Shown here in pieces: positions 1 through 7,051 of a stretch of DNA of 26,030 nt. The stretch is taken from IMG/VR virus record IMGVR_UViG_3300009418_000104, positions 1 through 26,030 of that record; one strand, 5' to 3'. A program made the position numbers and the translations under genes. Below the pieces are notes generated by a model that ran no database searches, had not been told where the DNA came from, and saw only the letters and a list, made by a program, of their open reading frames with translations. The stretch is from a virus. How positions within the stretch are numbered: position 1 is the first letter of the stretch; each line of letters opens with the position of its first letter.

Positions 1-254
1 GATCTGGACAGGCCCAGCTGGCGATAGCACATGGAATGGAGGGTGCGAAAGTAGGGGAGGTCGTCGCGGTCTTTAATCTTGAACTTCGTCATGGCCCGGG
101 CGGCAGCTTCAGCCACAGCGGCCCGGGTGAAACTGACGAAGGCGATCCGGTCTGGTGGCACCCCACCCGCCAGGGCTTCTTCAACCACCTCCAGAAGCCG
201 AGTGGTCTTGCCGGCGCCGGGTCCACCCAGGATGAGGTTGGTACTGAGGCTCAT
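1..254 (-). CDS. UvrD/Rep-like superfamily 1 helicase, N-terminal fragment (runs off the left edge)
   Basis: Translating the minus strand from the ATG at 254 gives 84 residues with no stop before the window edge. The protein opens with a Walker A motif, GGPGAGKTT (residues 10-18). It then has a motif Ia-like stretch, RIAFVSFTRAAVAEAA (about 37-52), and a motif Ib-like FRTLHSMCYRQLGL (about 69-82). This order is typical of UvrD/Rep/PcrA-type 3'-5' DNA helicases, which unwind duplex DNA during replication or repair. The start overlaps the stop of the upstream exonuclease by four bases (ATGA), so the two genes are probably translationally coupled in one replication operon. The missing C-terminal part holds motifs II to VI, so an intact helicase cannot be confirmed here. 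A Dda- or RecD-like enzyme is a less likely alternative. Confidence 0.85.
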   Translation of the reverse strand, partial: MSLSTNLILGGPGAGKTTRLLEVVEEALAGGVPPDRIAFVSFTRAAVAEAAARAMTKFKIKDRDDLPYFRTLHSMCYRQLGLSR

Positions 255-1063
255 GCCGTCAGCTTGTCACCGATCCGCTGGATGACATCCCACTGCTTCT
301 CAGACACGAAAACTTTATCACCGTATTTCTCACGCTTCTCAACGAACTCGTCGACGAAGCCACATTCCCACTCCGTCAGCAACTCGGGGGAACTCACCGC
401 GGCCGATAAAATTTGATCCAGCTTCGGCAGGTCCACCTTGGCTGTCTCCCACTTCGGTCCTGCCTTGGGTTGCTGCTTTTCATGATAGGCCAGGGGGTGG
501 CCGCCGGCCTCCAATGCCACCAGGACCAAATGGGTGGCCTTGGCATCAGCCAGCGCCCCGTGCGCGCCTTCGAAGCCGTCTTCATCCACTAGGGTGCGGT
601 ATGCCTCATCGAGGCTGGGCCATTTGAAACTACCCGGGAATTTTCCAGGCAGCTCGAGGACGTCCGTTGCTGATTGCATGGTGCAGATTTTGTCTTTGGC
701 CCGGACGGCTCCCCCTGTCCCGCCGGCCCGGCGGAACATCGGCAAAATCATCTTGAGGTCGAAGCCCATGTTGTGAGCAATCAAGCGATCAGACTTCCGC
801 ACCAGGGCATCGAACTCCTTGAGCACGGGCTTGGGCTCACGGCCCTTGGCCCGAGCGATCATGGTGGAGATGCCATGGACATCTTGGGCGGCCTTCGGGA
901 TCTTGACCCCCGTGTTGTAGATGATGGCTTCATACTCCTCGAGGATTTCGGCACCATCAAATAGCACCGCCCCCAGTTGGCACACATGCGCCTGCTTCTT
1001 GTCATCCTCAGCCAGGGCATCATCCCAGAAACCCGTTGTCTCCGTGTCGAATGCGAGGTCCAT
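251..1063 (-). CDS. DEDDh-family 3'-5' exonuclease (DNA polymerase III epsilon / RNase T-like)
   Basis: This is a DnaQ-like nuclease expected to remove 3'-terminal nucleotides from DNA, as proofreader or processor. Counting from the ATG at 1063, ExoI is FDTETTG (D6, E8), ExoII is LIAHNMGFD (D102), and ExoIII is GAHGALADA (H168, D173). These are the four acidic residues and the histidine of the DEDDh class. A GTG at 1069 is in frame, but the GGAG of GAGGAG lies only 2 nt from it and 8 nt from the ATG, so I chose the ATG. The C-terminal ~70 residues extend beyond the nuclease fold and include TEWECGFVDEF followed by SEKQW, a helical motif I associate with phage replication proteins. No DNA polymerase is visible in the window, so its partner may lie beyond the left edge. 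Confidence 0.9.
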   Translation of the reverse strand: MDLAFDTETTGFWDDALAEDDKKQAHVCQLGAVLFDGAEILEEYEAIIYNTGVKIPKAAQDVHGISTMIARAKGREPKPVLKEFDALVRKSDRLIAHNMGFDLKMILPMFRRAGGTGGAVRAKDKICTMQSATDVLELPGKFPGSFKWPSLDEAYRTLVDEDGFEGAHGALADAKATHLVLVALEAGGHPLAYHEKQQPKAGPKWETAKVDLPKLDQILSAAVSSPELLTEWECGFVDEFVEKREKYGDKVFVSEKQWDVIQRIGDKLTA

Positions 1064-1065
1064 AG

Positions 1066-2577
1066 TCACATCTCCTCATTGTCAAATGGTCTCGGCACGT
1101 CGAAACCCTCGTCTTGCCGGTCGAAATCTGGTACGGACCAGCAGCGAACGCATTTGCCTTTCAGCTGGAATTGATGATGGGCCGCATCGCGACGTCGCAA
1201 GGCCGCCCATGCTGACTTACTGGTGATCCGAAAACGGTTCTGCTCCAGGAACCTCAGCAGATCGGTGGACCGGAAATAAACACGGCCCTTGTTCAGCCAT
1301 GGCTTGCCAACGATCAATTCATCCTGGCTCTTGGCCATACCGCGCTCAGTACAAAATTGCTCAACGAATTGCATGAACTGGCCCTCGATGCCAGCATCAT
1401 CCGGTGCCTCGACGACGTCCACCGTCTCCAGTAAATCCTGGATGGCCAGCCGCCACGTCGCATTCTTTATCTTGTTCGGTAATCGGTTGAGGGTTTCCAT
1501 GCACAACACATGGAAGCGGTCTTGAGAAATCAAGTCGAAGGTCGATTGGATTTCTACCCGCACCCCGTCGACATCAACGATCCATGTGGGTGGCTTCGTT
1601 TCGATCTTGGTCAGGTTGGCCAGCACCACCCCGGGATCATCCAAGGCCCCTGCGATCCCGTGCGGACGCGTCAGGCATATCTGCCTATTGCAGGCATCCA
1701 CGATCGGGCTTTGGTCACACATGAAGCCATAATCTTTCTTGGCCAACGATCCAATGATCGTCTGCATCTCGCTGGAGGTCACGGGCGGCTCCATGTAAGC
1801 CCTATTCATCTCCTCCAGTTTCTGCTTCCACTCGTCCGGCCATTTCTTCTTCGCGAGAACGCCCAAGTTGAATAGGGCCTTGTTCCGTGACCCCTCAGGG
1901 AACCCACGAAGCGCGAGCACTTGAAGGCACGGGGGACCATCCGACAACACCTCGTCGGTGGCTGGTTTGATCTTTTTGATCTTGGTCGCGGTGGTCCGAC
2001 GGGATTTGGCTAATGCCAAAAAGTCCTTTGGCCCCAAGGATTTACCCTTTGCGACCGCATATCGGTCCGTGTCACCCCCGGCGAAGTAGGGCATGTTGAT
2101 CCAGTTGCCCACATCGTCCTTGGACGCCAGCGTCGTTTGCTTGGGGAACACCTCCACACCAGCATGGCCAAGGACCACGGCCCACTCCATCAGCTTCCCG
2201 CGGACGATATTGGCCGGGACAGGTGGGGAGCAGAATAAGTAAAGATGTGCTCCCCCTGACTTGGTGCGGCAGACGACCAGGGGAAGGCCCAGATCTAAAA
2301 CCTGCTTCTCGAGCCGGTCCAGATCCAGGCCATCGTAGACGTCGATGTCGATGGCACCGAAATGGCACTCGCCATCGTCATCGATCGGCACGATGCCAAG
2401 GCCTTGCTCACCGACGAGGTGCATCGACCAGAGTGCGTCAGTGACATCGCCCATGAGCGTGCGGGCTTTGCCACCAACCTTGTTCTTGGAGGCACTCCGA
2501 CGACCTACACTATAGACGCCGTAAGCTCGTTCGAGCCCACGGAATAGGTCGTGGAATGCCTCCGCCAGTGCGTGCAC
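1066..2577 (-). CDS. Archaeo-eukaryotic-type primase (TOTE-like AEP) with C-terminal helical and Cys-containing region
   Basis: A 503-residue protein from a GTG start, 11 nt after the SSB-like gene stop. The N-terminal ~180 residues carry AEP primase signatures: hhhDhD as AIDIDVYD (D77, D79), the histidine motif SGGAHLYLF (H111), and a later acidic/basic segment VEVFPKQ (142-147). Residues ~225-285 (FPEGSRNKALFNLGVLAKKKW, read as two parts) resemble a PriCT-type helical domain. They are followed by a cysteine set, FMCDQSPIVDACNRQICLTR (C287, C296, C301), which may bind metal or an Fe-S cluster; that role is inference. The family synthesises primers and sometimes longer strands. It sits between an SSB-like protein and an exonuclease, as expected for a phage replication operon. 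The last ~180 residues are unassigned. Confidence 0.85.
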   Translation of the reverse strand: MHALAEAFHDLFRGLERAYGVYSVGRRSASKNKVGGKARTLMGDVTDALWSMHLVGEQGLGIVPIDDDGECHFGAIDIDVYDGLDLDRLEKQVLDLGLPLVVCRTKSGGAHLYLFCSPPVPANIVRGKLMEWAVVLGHAGVEVFPKQTTLASKDDVGNWINMPYFAGGDTDRYAVAKGKSLGPKDFLALAKSRRTTATKIKKIKPATDEVLSDGPPCLQVLALRGFPEGSRNKALFNLGVLAKKKWPDEWKQKLEEMNRAYMEPPVTSSEMQTIIGSLAKKDYGFMCDQSPIVDACNRQICLTRPHGIAGALDDPGVVLANLTKIETKPPTWIVDVDGVRVEIQSTFDLISQDRFHVLCMETLNRLPNKIKNATWRLAIQDLLETVDVVEAPDDAGIEGQFMQFVEQFCTERGMAKSQDELIVGKPWLNKGRVYFRSTDLLRFLEQNRFRITSKSAWAALRRRDAAHHQFQLKGKCVRCWSVPDFDRQDEGFDVPRPFDNEEM

Positions 2578-2588
2578 GATCCTTGCCT

Positions 2589-3404
2589 TCAGAAGGCTTC
2601 GTCATCGCTGCTTCCTTCATCGGGGGGAGGCGCCACATTGGCCACCCCGGACATGACCTGTTCGCGGAAACCCTTGGCGCCCTCGTACAGAGCGACGTCA
2701 GCATCCCGCTGCTTTTTGTCCGAACCCAGCTGCCGCTCGAGTTCGATCTTCACGCCTTTCCAAGTATAGTCATCTTTGGCTTCGCCGACGGTCGTCACGC
2801 GGTACATGTGACTATACGTCGGTGGCGTAAACTTGGACCCATCCGCACGCTCGATCTTGAGGTGTTGCATCTGGGTCATCCAGTCCCGCGACTTTTTGAT
2901 CTGGGTGGAGGCCAACGAGAAGACGACTGGTTGGGTGTTGCCGTCATCATCGATGAGAATGCAGAAGTGATAACGGGTGTCGGCCAGGTAGGCCTCGTCG
3001 TCCTTCAGCCAGAACTTGCCGCTCTCATCCCGCCGGCATTTGGCGATGATGGGATCGTTAGCCGGCCGACGGCCACGGAAGCCCCCACCGGCCTCGCGGG
3101 GTGTCCATTCCACGAACACCCGTTCGAAATGTGCCGGCACAACGAGCACGCCTTCTTCGCCGCTGTAGACGTCCTTGGTCGCACTGTTATAAAGCATGCC
3201 GGCCCGCGCCCCCTTGATGTAGGACCCGTGATCCTCGTCAACCTGTGGGCTGCCCTTCTGCAGGATTTGCAGATACGGGATGGCATAAGAGTCGACGTCC
3301 GCGTTCTCGAAGCCCCCTCCAGCATCTTCTTCGAATGGTAGTGCCACTGCACCACCGGATTTCTGCTTAGCGGGAACCTGCGTCTTCTTTCCTTTTTTCG
3401 CCAT
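2589..3404 (-). CDS. Probable single-stranded DNA-binding protein with acidic C-terminal tail
   Basis: A 271-residue protein with a strong AAGGAG site before its ATG. The N-terminus is basic (MAKKGKKTQVPAKQKSGG), and the central region is β-rich and charged. The last 17 residues are acidic and end in SSDDEAF. An acidic tail closed by phenylalanine is the hallmark of phage gp2.5-type and bacterial SSB proteins, where it recruits partner proteins and competes with DNA. The replication context (SNF2 helicase, primase, exonuclease) supports the call. The core does not show an OB-fold signature I can recognise by eye, so the assignment rests on the tail, length and neighbours. I recall similar proteins annotated only as hypothetical phage proteins. 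Confidence 0.55.
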   Translation of the reverse strand: MAKKGKKTQVPAKQKSGGAVALPFEEDAGGGFENADVDSYAIPYLQILQKGSPQVDEDHGSYIKGARAGMLYNSATKDVYSGEEGVLVVPAHFERVFVEWTPREAGGGFRGRRPANDPIIAKCRRDESGKFWLKDDEAYLADTRYHFCILIDDDGNTQPVVFSLASTQIKKSRDWMTQMQHLKIERADGSKFTPPTYSHMYRVTTVGEAKDDYTWKGVKIELERQLGSDKKQRDADVALYEGAKGFREQVMSGVANVAPPPDEGSSDDEAF

Positions 3405-3445
3405 GTCGCAATTCTCCTTAATAAGCCCATGGACCTGGGCTGGTT

Positions 3446-4027
3446 TCAGCTTTCGATTTTCGCTTGGTCGAATGTATAGATGCCGAAGATATTCTTGGGG
3501 ATATCCCGACCGGCCTCCATCTGCTCACGGACGTAAGCAGATAGGGTGTTCCAGGGCACGCTTTCTTTTCGGGCATGCTCCACTTTTTCTTTCAGCAGCT
3601 GCTTGGCCAAGGCCGCCGCCTTCTTATCTTCCTTGGCACCAAACTTTGCGACCACCTCATTCTTGATGAGGGAGCCGGCCTTGTGTTTCCGCAGCCACGC
3701 CATGGCTGCGCCTTGGTGCTTCTTGGGAATGTTCGCCCGCACGAGGTGCTCAACCGTCACCTTCTCGCCGGTGCTCAGTTTGATTTGGTCCACCCCGGCT
3801 GCGGCCATGGCCGCCGGCAAGTCGACTTCTTTCACCTGCTTCAGCTCCGCCTGCAGATCGGCAACGAAGGCCTGACCATGAACCACCTTCTCGTCGAGTT
3901 CGATCTGCTTCTGAGCCAAGTCCGCAATGGTCTTGATTTTCTTGCCATCGACATTGCTTAGATTGTCGTCAGCATCCCCTTCGAAATCCATTTCGTCGGG
4001 GCCGAGCTTGTCACTACCTTTTGCCAC
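3446..4027 (-). CDS. Conserved phage replication-region protein of unknown function
   Basis: A 193-residue protein from a GTG start with GGAG eight bases upstream, inside the end of the previous gene. The N-terminal ~25 residues are acidic. A predicted coiled-coil segment follows (about 30-75, IADLAQKQIELDEKVV and onward). Next comes a conserved-looking core: LPAAMAAAGVDQIKLSTGEK, then IPKKHQGAAMAWLRKH, then SLIKNEVVAKFG. The C-terminus has VPWNTLSAYVREQMEAGRDI and then a short NIFGIYTF. I recall this arrangement from many podo- and siphovirus replication regions, where it is annotated as hypothetical. I assign no function. A nuclease inhibitor or DNA-associated role would be a guess. Confidence 0.75.
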   Translation of the reverse strand: MAKGSDKLGPDEMDFEGDADDNLSNVDGKKIKTIADLAQKQIELDEKVVHGQAFVADLQAELKQVKEVDLPAAMAAAGVDQIKLSTGEKVTVEHLVRANIPKKHQGAAMAWLRKHKAGSLIKNEVVAKFGAKEDKKAAALAKQLLKEKVEHARKESVPWNTLSAYVREQMEAGRDIPKNIFGIYTFDQAKIES

Positions 4028-4030
4028 AGT

Positions 4031-4402
4031 TTATGCTCCTTTCCTGACTTTCGTATCCCTCATGTCGAATTGGACCCGTATATAGTTGCGGGTCTCACGA
4101 TCCCACTTCAACATTGCCACTCGCCCACGGTTGGCATCCGCCGCCATAGCGGACGCAATACCGATAGCAATGGGATCACCCATAGCGAGAATGTGGTCGT
4201 CATCGCAGAAATTCCTTAGCCGTTTTCTCATCTCAAAAACGACTGGCCCAGGAGACAAGATCGACGTTCGTGGATCAAGCAACACCTCGAGCTTGCCATA
4301 GGCCGCCGCCGGCGACAGATCATAAATGGGCTCCCACGAACCATTGGGCTGTCGGCGCATGGGCTCTTGCGTCACGAACACGGTGCCCTGGTCATTGCTC
4401 AT
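4031..4402 (-). CDS. Conserved small phage protein of unknown function
   Basis: A 123-residue protein. I chose the ATG at 4402, which overlaps the helicase stop as ATGA and has GGAG five bases upstream. The in-frame GTG at 4408 would sit directly on that ribosome binding site. The sequence has no membrane segment. It contains AAYGKLEVLLDPRTSILSPG, a short helix around MRKRLRNFCDDDHILAMGDP, and a closing ANRGRVAMLKWDRETRNYI. I recall similar proteins beside phage helicase and primase genes, without known function. It lies between the SNF2 helicase and the conserved replication-region protein and is probably co-translated with them. Confidence 0.7.
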   Translation of the reverse strand: MSNDQGTVFVTQEPMRRQPNGSWEPIYDLSPAAAYGKLEVLLDPRTSILSPGPVVFEMRKRLRNFCDDDHILAMGDPIAIGIASAMAADANRGRVAMLKWDRETRNYIRVQFDMRDTKVRKGA

Positions 4403-5892
4403 AGCCACTCCTCTGGGTCATCCCCCGTCAATAGGTCGGCCATGCTTTTCTTATCCCGCAAAGCCGTCACAATTTTCTCGTCGACAGTATTCTCAGCAAT
4501 CAGGTCGATGTAGACCACCGTATTCTTCTGGCCGAGCCGGTGCGCCCGATCCTCGCTCTGCAGCCGGGCCTCCAGCGAAAAGTCATTCGAGAAGTAAACG
4601 ACCGTGTCGGCCACTTGCAGGTTCAGCCCCCGTCCACCAGCATGGGGATTGCCCACGAACACCCTGGCCTTACCTTCACGGAACGCCTTGAGGGCCGCTG
4701 GCCGCTTATTTTGGGGTACAGCCCCATCGTATCTCACGGCGGCCACGTCAGCCTGGCTGAAGGCCTCACAAAGAGCATCCACGTCATGTCGGAACCTGCA
4801 CCAGACGATAGTTTTGCCTGGAGAGTCCAGGATGGCCTCCATGGCCATTTCAATCCGTGGCTGCTTGTCGCCGACGTCTTCCCACCCAGCATCCGGATCG
4901 TCGAAGTCGGCTGGTAAGAAACCGCATGTAATCTGCTGAAGCCGGGTGATCCTAGTCAGCACCATGGGGATACCGACTGAGCCCCCGGACAGCTCAATTA
5001 AGAACTCATCCCGCAGCCGATTGTAGATTTTGCGCTGATCGGAGGGCAGGGGGTAATACCTTTTCTTGTAGATTTTTGGTGGCAGATCTACGGCACAATC
5101 CTTCTTCGTCAGGCGGACGGAATGATCGGCGATCATGTCCCGCAACTCGCTCAGATTTCTGTACTCCGTCAGGCTGTCGTACTGATGCCCGGTGGACCCA
5201 CCAGCGAACTTCCGCTCGAAAGAACCGAAGTGGTGTTTGAACACATAAAAAGAGTCGAAGCCCAGGATCGACGGACTGAGGAAACGGAACTGCGAGTAGT
5301 AGTCAAATGGTCCTTGGGGTGTTGGGGTGCCGCTCATGATCCGGCGGTAGTCCGCGTATTTCCTGGCGGCGGACAGCAGCTTCGTTCGTGACGTGCCAGG
5401 GTTCTTGATCGTTGTGCTCTCATCGATGACCATGAGCGTGCGGCGGGCTAGCAAGAATTTCTTAAGGTATGCCTTGCCGGCCTTTGTGATGACGGCTTCG
5501 ACATTGATTAGGAAGACCGCCAGCCCCTCATGCCCGATCAGGTCATTCAGCTCCTTGGTGTAGGCCTTCCCACCAACCCGGCCGGAGCGCCATATCAAGG
5601 AGCACGCGCGTACACGGTCGGGTAAGTGCTCAGGGATCTGATCCGTTGCCCATTCCCGGTGGATCCCGTTCGGCGCCGTCACCACCAGGGCATTTATCTC
5701 CCCCGTGTCATACAGCCACGCCGCGGTGTCCAATGCGATCTTGGTCTTGCCGAGACCCTGCTCCAGGAAGATGGCATACCATTCCCGATCACGCGACTGC
5801 TCAAACACGACTTGCTGGTAAGGTCGCGGGGTGGACTTAAATTTATAGTCAGCTGTGCTGACCACTCGCCGTCGTTTGGTCCGCTTAGCCAA
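4399..5892 (-). CDS. SNF2-family (superfamily 2) DNA helicase/translocase
   Basis: An ATP-driven DNA translocase, probably acting in replication or recombination. Counting from a TTG at 5892 (about 497 residues), motif I is LEQGLGKTK (K50), motif II VIDESTTIKN (157-160), motif III MSGTPTP (about 186-192), motif V GNPHAGGRGLNL (GGRG 419-422), and motif VI QSEDRAHRLGQ (445-455). The SEDRAHRLGQ signature is diagnostic for Swi2/Snf2 enzymes. The frame opens at a GTG (5946), and an ATG lies at 5919. However, GGGAG at 5900-5904 sits seven bases before the TTG, and starting there gives a basic MAKRTKRRR N-terminus and removes an odd hydrophobic leader, so I prefer it. It is the first gene of the replication operon after the gene-free region. 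The stop overlaps the next start by four bases. Confidence 0.93.
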   Translation of the reverse strand: MAKRTKRRRVVSTADYKFKSTPRPYQQVVFEQSRDREWYAIFLEQGLGKTKIALDTAAWLYDTGEINALVVTAPNGIHREWATDQIPEHLPDRVRACSLIWRSGRVGGKAYTKELNDLIGHEGLAVFLINVEAVITKAGKAYLKKFLLARRTLMVIDESTTIKNPGTSRTKLLSAARKYADYRRIMSGTPTPQGPFDYYSQFRFLSPSILGFDSFYVFKHHFGSFERKFAGGSTGHQYDSLTEYRNLSELRDMIADHSVRLTKKDCAVDLPPKIYKKRYYPLPSDQRKIYNRLRDEFLIELSGGSVGIPMVLTRITRLQQITCGFLPADFDDPDAGWEDVGDKQPRIEMAMEAILDSPGKTIVWCRFRHDVDALCEAFSQADVAAVRYDGAVPQNKRPAALKAFREGKARVFVGNPHAGGRGLNLQVADTVVYFSNDFSLEARLQSEDRAHRLGQKNTVVYIDLIAENTVDEKIVTALRDKKSMADLLTGDDPEEWL

Positions 5893-6184
5893 GTCAATTC
5901 TCCCATTCGTATGGACCATGAACCATACCAGGGAAATAAGGAACACCCCCCGGGGGCGACAAAAAGCGGAAGTATCCGATTATCAGTACACGCCCGCTAG
6001 GTGATACGCCTAACCCCCTGATCTAGAATGATATTATCAGCATATCAGTATTATCAGCTTTTTTCGACCTTTCGCCACCGTCACTAAATCCTCCCGCGCG
6101 GGGATGCGGATATGGTGATATGCATAGACGGACCGTGACGCGCCTCGTGGTCCCATGGCACCCCCGGCCACGGTCATGGTCCGT
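5893..6184. other. Gene-free boundary between lysis/late and replication modules
   Basis: About 290 bases with no convincing gene on either strand, in a genome where other gaps are 0 to 80 bases. From the lysis side it holds a long hairpin touching the stop codon of the upstream gene (6125-6187), a 10-bp GC palindrome (6093-6102), an AT-rich stretch with three TGATAAT repeats (minus strand, 5979-6057), a C/G-rich GCCCCCGGGGGG tract (5946-5957), and the leader of the helicase gene. The arrangement fits a terminator for the late operon followed by a promoter for the replication operon. I see no good -35 TTGACA-like box at the right spacing, so the promoter is inference. An origin is another possibility. 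Confidence 0.6.
5979..6057. repeat. Short AT-rich direct repeats (ATTATCAG on +, CTGATAAT on -)
   Basis: ATTATCAG occurs at 5979-5986, 6033-6040 and 6050-6057, with a variant CATATCAG at 6041-6048. The last three units form a tight cluster with TATCAG cores 8 to 9 bases apart. On the minus strand each copy reads CTGATAAT, which also resembles a bacterial -10 box. Possible roles are a repressor or activator operator, overlapping promoters for the replication genes, or origin iterons. The sequence alone does not decide between them. Confidence 0.4.
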
Positions 6185-6187
6185 CTA
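6125..6187 (-). terminator. Long stem-loop after the late operon, possible terminator or processing site
   Basis: Arms at 6125-6139 and 6173-6187 match at 14 of 15 positions (TAGACGGACC core). The stem continues with five more pairs (6146-6150 with 6168-6172) after a six-base bulge, closing on a 17-base loop. The hairpin begins exactly at the TAG stop codon of the YiiX-like gene, as expected for the end of a transcript. No U-run follows on the minus strand, so it is not a textbook intrinsic terminator. It may be a Rho-linked, processing or RNA-stabilising structure. Confidence 0.4.
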
Positions 6188-6811
6188 GCCCCCATCTTTG
6201 GGCCTCAGGATGCACACTTGATCGATGGGCTCCCACATGGCAATATTGGCCGGCGAGACAAATCCCCGACCATCCCACAGATCTGAAAGGTCCAGACCGT
6301 ACTCAGCATCGAGCTCAGTCGATGCTTCCGAGCAGATGAAGGTATCATCCCGCACGAGGTCAGGTTCAACGCCCATGACCGCAGCAGCGATCCGCCACGC
6401 AATGCGGCCAATCTCTGCGCCATCATAAGGCCGGCCTTGGTGCTTGCCGATGAAGCGGCCCGCCCGTTCCATGCGATCTGGATAAGCGTCAGACAGATCG
6501 TAATCCGGGTGTCGGCCAACGAGCAACCCACCAGGGTAAGGTTCGCCGGTGCCGCTGTAGTCCCTCATGTATGAACTAAGGGGAACAAGTCGTACCCCGA
6601 TGCTTTCAACGCTCTCGAAGACCATGAGATTGTCGAACTTCGGAACCCAAATGAGCCTCGCCACATGGGACCATACCGCGCCGGTTCCCAATTGGATCAA
6701 CTTAGAAAATGCGGCGTTCCCTGAACAAAGCAGATAATCCATGTCCCGAAGGTCCGAGCGAACAGCGCCGTACTTGACGACGCCGCCCTCCGGAAAATCT
6801 GGCCCGATCAC
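6185..6811 (-). CDS. YiiX/YycO-like permuted NlpC/P60 cysteine hydrolase
   Basis: A 208-residue protein if it starts at the GTG at 6811, which overlaps the holin-candidate stop by four bases (GTGA). The reading frame stays open upstream to 6922, but that part lies inside the neighbouring gene and looks like shadow translation. The order is permuted relative to classical NlpC/P60. The catalytic histidine comes first (VWSHVARLIW, H49), then a glutamate (VFESVESIGV, near E66), and the cysteine last (DTFICSEAS, C160). This is the YiiX/YycO-type papain-like fold, usually assigned amidase or peptidase activity on peptidoglycan or lipids. It lies next to the endolysin and holin candidate, so it may be a second lytic or envelope-acting enzyme. 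An ATG at codon 24 of this frame would cut into the fold. Confidence 0.7.
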   Translation of the reverse strand: MIGPDFPEGGVVKYGAVRSDLRDMDYLLCSGNAAFSKLIQLGTGAVWSHVARLIWVPKFDNLMVFESVESIGVRLVPLSSYMRDYSGTGEPYPGGLLVGRHPDYDLSDAYPDRMERAGRFIGKHQGRPYDGAEIGRIAWRIAAAVMGVEPDLVRDDTFICSEASTELDAEYGLDLSDLWDGRGFVSPANIAMWEPIDQVCILRPKDGG

Positions 6812-7038
6812 TTCGATCGCTCTTTGCTGATCATGCCCCAGGCCAACAGGCCTGCGGATGCCCAAAGAACCCACGGGCTTGTGCCGGCCGCGGAACCGAG
6901 GACACCCTGCAGGGTTTCCCACCCGCCTTTTTCAGCGAGCTGGTTGAGTATGAGAAGGCCGACACCGCCACCGACTTTGGTGGATGGTTCGCTGCCTCGT
7001 TCCGCTAGCCATTTCTTCAGTGCCATAAAGATTTCCAC
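6808..7038 (-). CDS. Putative holin-like small membrane protein
   Basis: A 76-residue protein with a GTG start and GGAG eight bases upstream. An ATG four codons in (7026) is an alternative. A basic N-terminus (MALKKWLAERG) is followed by two hydrophobic stretches, about residues 23-35 (VGGGVGLLILNQL) and 54-69 (PWVLWASAGLLAWGMI), and a short charged tail ending KERSK. The size, two hydrophobic segments and position directly after a lysozyme-like gene fit a class II-type holin or similar lysis membrane protein. Holins have little sequence conservation, so this is inference from topology and context. The first hydrophobic segment is short and glycine-rich, so a single-pass protein is possible. 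Confidence 0.55.
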   Translation of the reverse strand: MEIFMALKKWLAERGSEPSTKVGGGVGLLILNQLAEKGGWETLQGVLGSAAGTSPWVLWASAGLLAWGMISKERSK

Positions 7039-7051
7039 GATGTCATCTCCT

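Noticed and set aside
2556-3341. A 261-codon open frame on the plus strand
   Set aside because: It lies opposite the SSB-like gene, has no ribosome binding site, and its translation has no recognisable domain. The minus-strand gene has a strong start, an acidic SSB-like tail and conserved context.
5946-5957. GCCCCCGGGGGG tract (minus strand) as a terminator hairpin
   Set aside because: The arms meet without a loop, so it cannot fold as a hairpin, and the T-run is on the wrong side for minus-strand transcription.
6020-6065. A defined sigma70 promoter for the replication operon
   Set aside because: TGATAAT copies resemble -10 boxes, but I could not find a matching -35 element at 16 to 18 bases. 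It is reported only as a possible regulatory repeat cluster.
6093-6102. Perfect palindrome CCCGCGCGGG as an operator
   Set aside because: A single short GC palindrome is expected by chance in this base composition, and no second copy was seen.
6812-6922. N-terminal extension of the YiiX-like frame
   Set aside because: It overlaps the holin candidate in another frame and reads as arginine- and glycine-rich shadow sequence. The GTG at 6811 gives a neat four-base overlap.
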